DNA of 64,000 nt, from the NCBI GenBank assembly GCA_947488905.1, contig CANLBJ010000008.1, positions 1 to 64,000 on the forward strand, read 5' to 3'. The DNA comes from Ulvibacter algarum (GTDB lineage: Bacteria > Bacteroidota > Bacteroidia > Flavobacteriales > Flavobacteriaceae). The notes under the pieces are model-generated. The model had not been told where the DNA came from, did no database searches, and worked only from the letters and a program-made list of their open reading frames with translations. The stretch's first letter is position 1. Each line of letters begins with the position of its first letter. Position numbers and translations under genes: made by a program. Below are positions 62,355-64,000 of this stretch, piece by piece.

Positions 62355-63678
62355 CATATTGTGCTATTTTATTATAGAGTGTTTTACGGGTTATCTGTAG
62401 CAACTCTGCAGCTTTACTTTTATTATTTCTAGTCTCTTTTAATGCATTAATGATTAATTGCTTTTCATTATTCTTTGTAGAAAAATCTAAAGGTTCTTGT
62501 TTTTCTTTAGAGATTAGTACTTCATGAGGTAAGACCTCTATAGGTATGTGTGTGCCTGTAGTAAGCAAAACACATCTTTTTAATACGTTTTTGAGTTCGC
62601 GCAAGTTACCGGGCCAGTTATAATTTTGAAAAGCGATAGATACTTCTTTAGATATACCTTGCACATTTTTGTTTAGTGACTCGTTAGCTTGATTTATAAA
62701 AAACGTTATAAAATTATTTATATCTTCTCCACGTTCACGCAAAGGAGGAGTGTGTATTGTAAACTCTTGTAAACGATGAAACAAGTCTTCTCTAAAAGTT
62801 CCTTTTGCAACTGCTTCTCTCAAGTCTTCGTTAGTAGCAGAAAGCACTCTAACATCTATTGGTATTTCATGTGAGCTACCTACTCTCTTTACTTTTTTCT
62901 CTTGTAGTGCTCGTAATAATTGAATCTGATTTTCATAAGATAAGTTACCTACCTCATCAAGAAATATGGTTCCTTTATCTGCATTTTCAAAATATCCTTT
63001 TTTATCTGCAATGGCTCCTGTAAAACTACCTTTTACGTGTCCAAAAAACTCACTACTTGCTATCTCTTTAGGTATAGCACCACAATCTACCGCAATAAAT
63101 GGATGCTCACTACGATCACTATATTTATGTATTGCTTGTGCAGCTACCTCTTTACCCGTACCACTTTCTCCTTGTATTAAGACCGCCATCGTTGTAGGCC
63201 CCACTAGTTGTATATGTTGCTGACATTTAATAGCGACATCACTAGTACCTTGCAATATGTTATTACTTGAAGTTTTTGTTACTATGGGTTTGTCTGGAGG
63301 AGAAACTGAGATTTCTTTAGTAGGTTTTGTCGCTATATTAGTAAGTATCATCAATAGCTCTTCTGGTCTAAAGGGTTTTGATATATACTCAAGCGCACCT
63401 TTTTTCATAGCATTTACGGCTGTAGAAACATCTGCATATCCCGTCATTAAAACAACCTGGGTACTGGGTGATTTTTGTTTTACTATCTCAAGTATATCTA
63501 GCCCAGAAGTATCTGGCAACTGTAAATCTACTATAATTAAATCGTAGCTGTTTTCAGAAAAAAGGAGTACTCCCTCGCCTCCAGTGGTCACAAGACTAAC
63601 ATCAAACTCTTTATTAGTAAGATAAATTTGAAGCATCTTACCAAAAGCTATATCATCTTCTATAATCAGTATTTTCAC
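62332..63678 (-). CDS. NtrC-type sigma-54-dependent response regulator
   Basis: 448 residues, GTG start. Receiver domain (1-118) with Asp51 (LIIVDLQLPDTSG), AAA+ motor (about 143-380) with Walker A GESGTGKE (170-177), the sigma-54 contact loop GSFTGA (a Ser variant of GAFTGA) and GTIFLDEVGNL. The C-terminal Fis-type HTH is LIINALKETRNNKSKAAELL with QITRKTLYNKI. It should activate sigma-54 promoters when phosphorylated, probably by the hybrid kinase encoded convergently. No TGGCAC-N5-TTGCA promoter was found nearby by eye, so targets are likely elsewhere. Confidence 0.94.
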   Translation of the reverse strand: MKILIIEDDIAFGKMLQIYLTNKEFDVSLVTTGGEGVLLFSENSYDLIIVDLQLPDTSGLDILEIVKQKSPSTQVVLMTGYADVSTAVNAMKKGALEYISKPFRPEELLMILTNIATKPTKEISVSPPDKPIVTKTSSNNILQGTSDVAIKCQQHIQLVGPTTMAVLIQGESGTGKEVAAQAIHKYSDRSEHPFIAVDCGAIPKEIASSEFFGHVKGSFTGAIADKKGYFENADKGTIFLDEVGNLSYENQIQLLRALQEKKVKRVGSSHEIPIDVRVLSATNEDLREAVAKGTFREDLFHRLQEFTIHTPPLRERGEDINNFITFFINQANESLNKNVQGISKEVSIAFQNYNWPGNLRELKNVLKRCVLLTTGTHIPIEVLPHEVLISKEKQEPLDFSTKNNEKQLIINALKETRNNKSKAAELLQITRKTLYNKIAQYAIDQENL

Positions 63679-63750
63679 GAAGTGTTGTTTTGGTTAGAAC
63701 GTAAATTTCCAATTATTATGAATTGAACCCTATTAAAATTATCACAAAAA

Positions 63751-63775
63751 AAGCGCTTCCCTCACAGAAGCGCTT
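63751..63775 (-). terminator. Terminator of the PepSY-like gene
   Basis: Perfect nine-base stem AAGCGCTTC / GAAGCGCTT with a seven-base loop; the A-run before it is a T-run on the minus strand. It follows the stop of the partial gene at the window edge. Confidence 0.85.
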
Positions 63776-63807
63776 AAACTATATACATTTTTTTCTAGGC
63801 TAAATAA

Positions 63808-64000
63808 TTACCCTTTTTTAATCCACTCACCTTTACTGTTTGCATGAACAGTCATAGACTCTTTGTCTGCAGTTAAAAGCTCTAACTTATATTCTCCTTT
63901 TGCGTTTTTCCATGCTTTTGCAACCTGTGCATCTTTAAAATCTTTTGCTAGTGCATCAACCACTGGCTTAGGCACTTCTTTAATATCAACCGCAACATAA
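63808..64000 (-). CDS. PepSY-like periplasmic protein (3' part only)
   Basis: The last 63 codons of a gene that begins beyond the window. The visible residues include VDIKEVPKPVVDALAKDFKD, AQVAKAWKNAKGEYKLELLT and end NSKGEWIKKG. The pattern of a KxxP-x-x-V-x-x-A-helix followed by W-x-K-x-x-x-Y-x-L-x-L strands is that of the PepSY-like (DUF2874) domain common in small periplasmic Bacteroidota proteins. The signal peptide would lie outside the window. Runs toward the sigma-54 regulator and has its own terminator. Confidence 0.75.
   Translation of the reverse strand, partial: YVAVDIKEVPKPVVDALAKDFKDAQVAKAWKNAKGEYKLELLTADKESMTVHANSKGEWIKKG

Noticed and set aside
63257-63547. 96-codon plus-strand frame opposite the sigma-54 regulator
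   Set aside because: Shadow frame; the minus-strand protein carries complete receiver and AAA+ motifs.

Overview
The window reads as a chromosomal segment of a marine-type Flavobacteriaceae (Bacteroidota). The evidence is the AT-rich sequence, the recurring -7 promoter motif TAnnTTTG with a TTG about 17-23 bases upstream, starts without Shine-Dalgarno sequences, two proteins with type IX secretion (T9SS) tails, a bTHX ribosomal protein gene, and family-typical versions of DnaB, Tgt and LytTR/LytS regulators. A Dokdonia-like genus is a guess from general resemblance only. No insertion sequence, prophage, CRISPR array or complete secondary-metabolite cluster is visible.

Layout. 1-853: a leftward promoter, possibly for an rRNA operon outside the window, then an apparently empty gap. 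854-4200: thrS-infC-rpmI-rplT, followed by a decayed second copy of the rplT tail and its terminator. 4.5-8.6 kb: two leftward accessory genes (a T9SS-exported CxxC protein and a TPR/HTH membrane regulator). 8.8-10.3 kb: an AT-rich island with two orphan genes separated by a 190-bp imperfect palindrome and preceded by a third, older copy of the rplT tail. 10.3-17.8 kb: a leftward core block with dnaB, accA, an EamA transporter, lptG/F and tgt. 17.9-22.7 kb: split transketolase, an FKBP-like lipoprotein, an S4 RNA-binding protein, a phosphoribosyltransferase and aroK. 22.8-23.4 kb: tRNA-Lys and tRNA-Leu followed by a decaying tandem repeat. 23.4-26.8 kb: two rhodaneses, two thioredoxin-fold lipoproteins, and divergently a MarR regulator with YceI. 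26.8-33.6 kb: a full trpEGDCFBA operon behind a leader peptide with three consecutive Trp codons and an attenuator hairpin. 33.6-46.5 kb: bTHX, a UDG-like protein, YaaA, an FG-GAP T9SS protein, RluD, PASTA, Ddl, an FKBP isomerase, an S41 peptidase and a run of small enzymes. 46.9-56.7 kb: Amt, a methyltransferase, an ABC ATPase, a HerA-like ATPase, an AI-2E-type permease and a LytTR/LytS pair. 56.8-64 kb: folD, a four-helix-bundle pseudogene, ffh, a hybrid histidine kinase facing an NtrC-type regulator, and the 3' end of a PepSY-like gene.

The most unusual signals are not genes. The 9-mer TTTCCGAAG (or its complement) was found 21 times by eye, in all codon phases and in gaps, where chance predicts fewer than one. 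A family of short hairpins ending in ATGACA sits just upstream of several start codons in and near the trp operon, and one copy lies inside the trpF coding sequence. The rplT tail exists as two decayed extra copies whose terminator hairpins are kept. The trp operon appears to carry classical ribosome-mediated attenuation.
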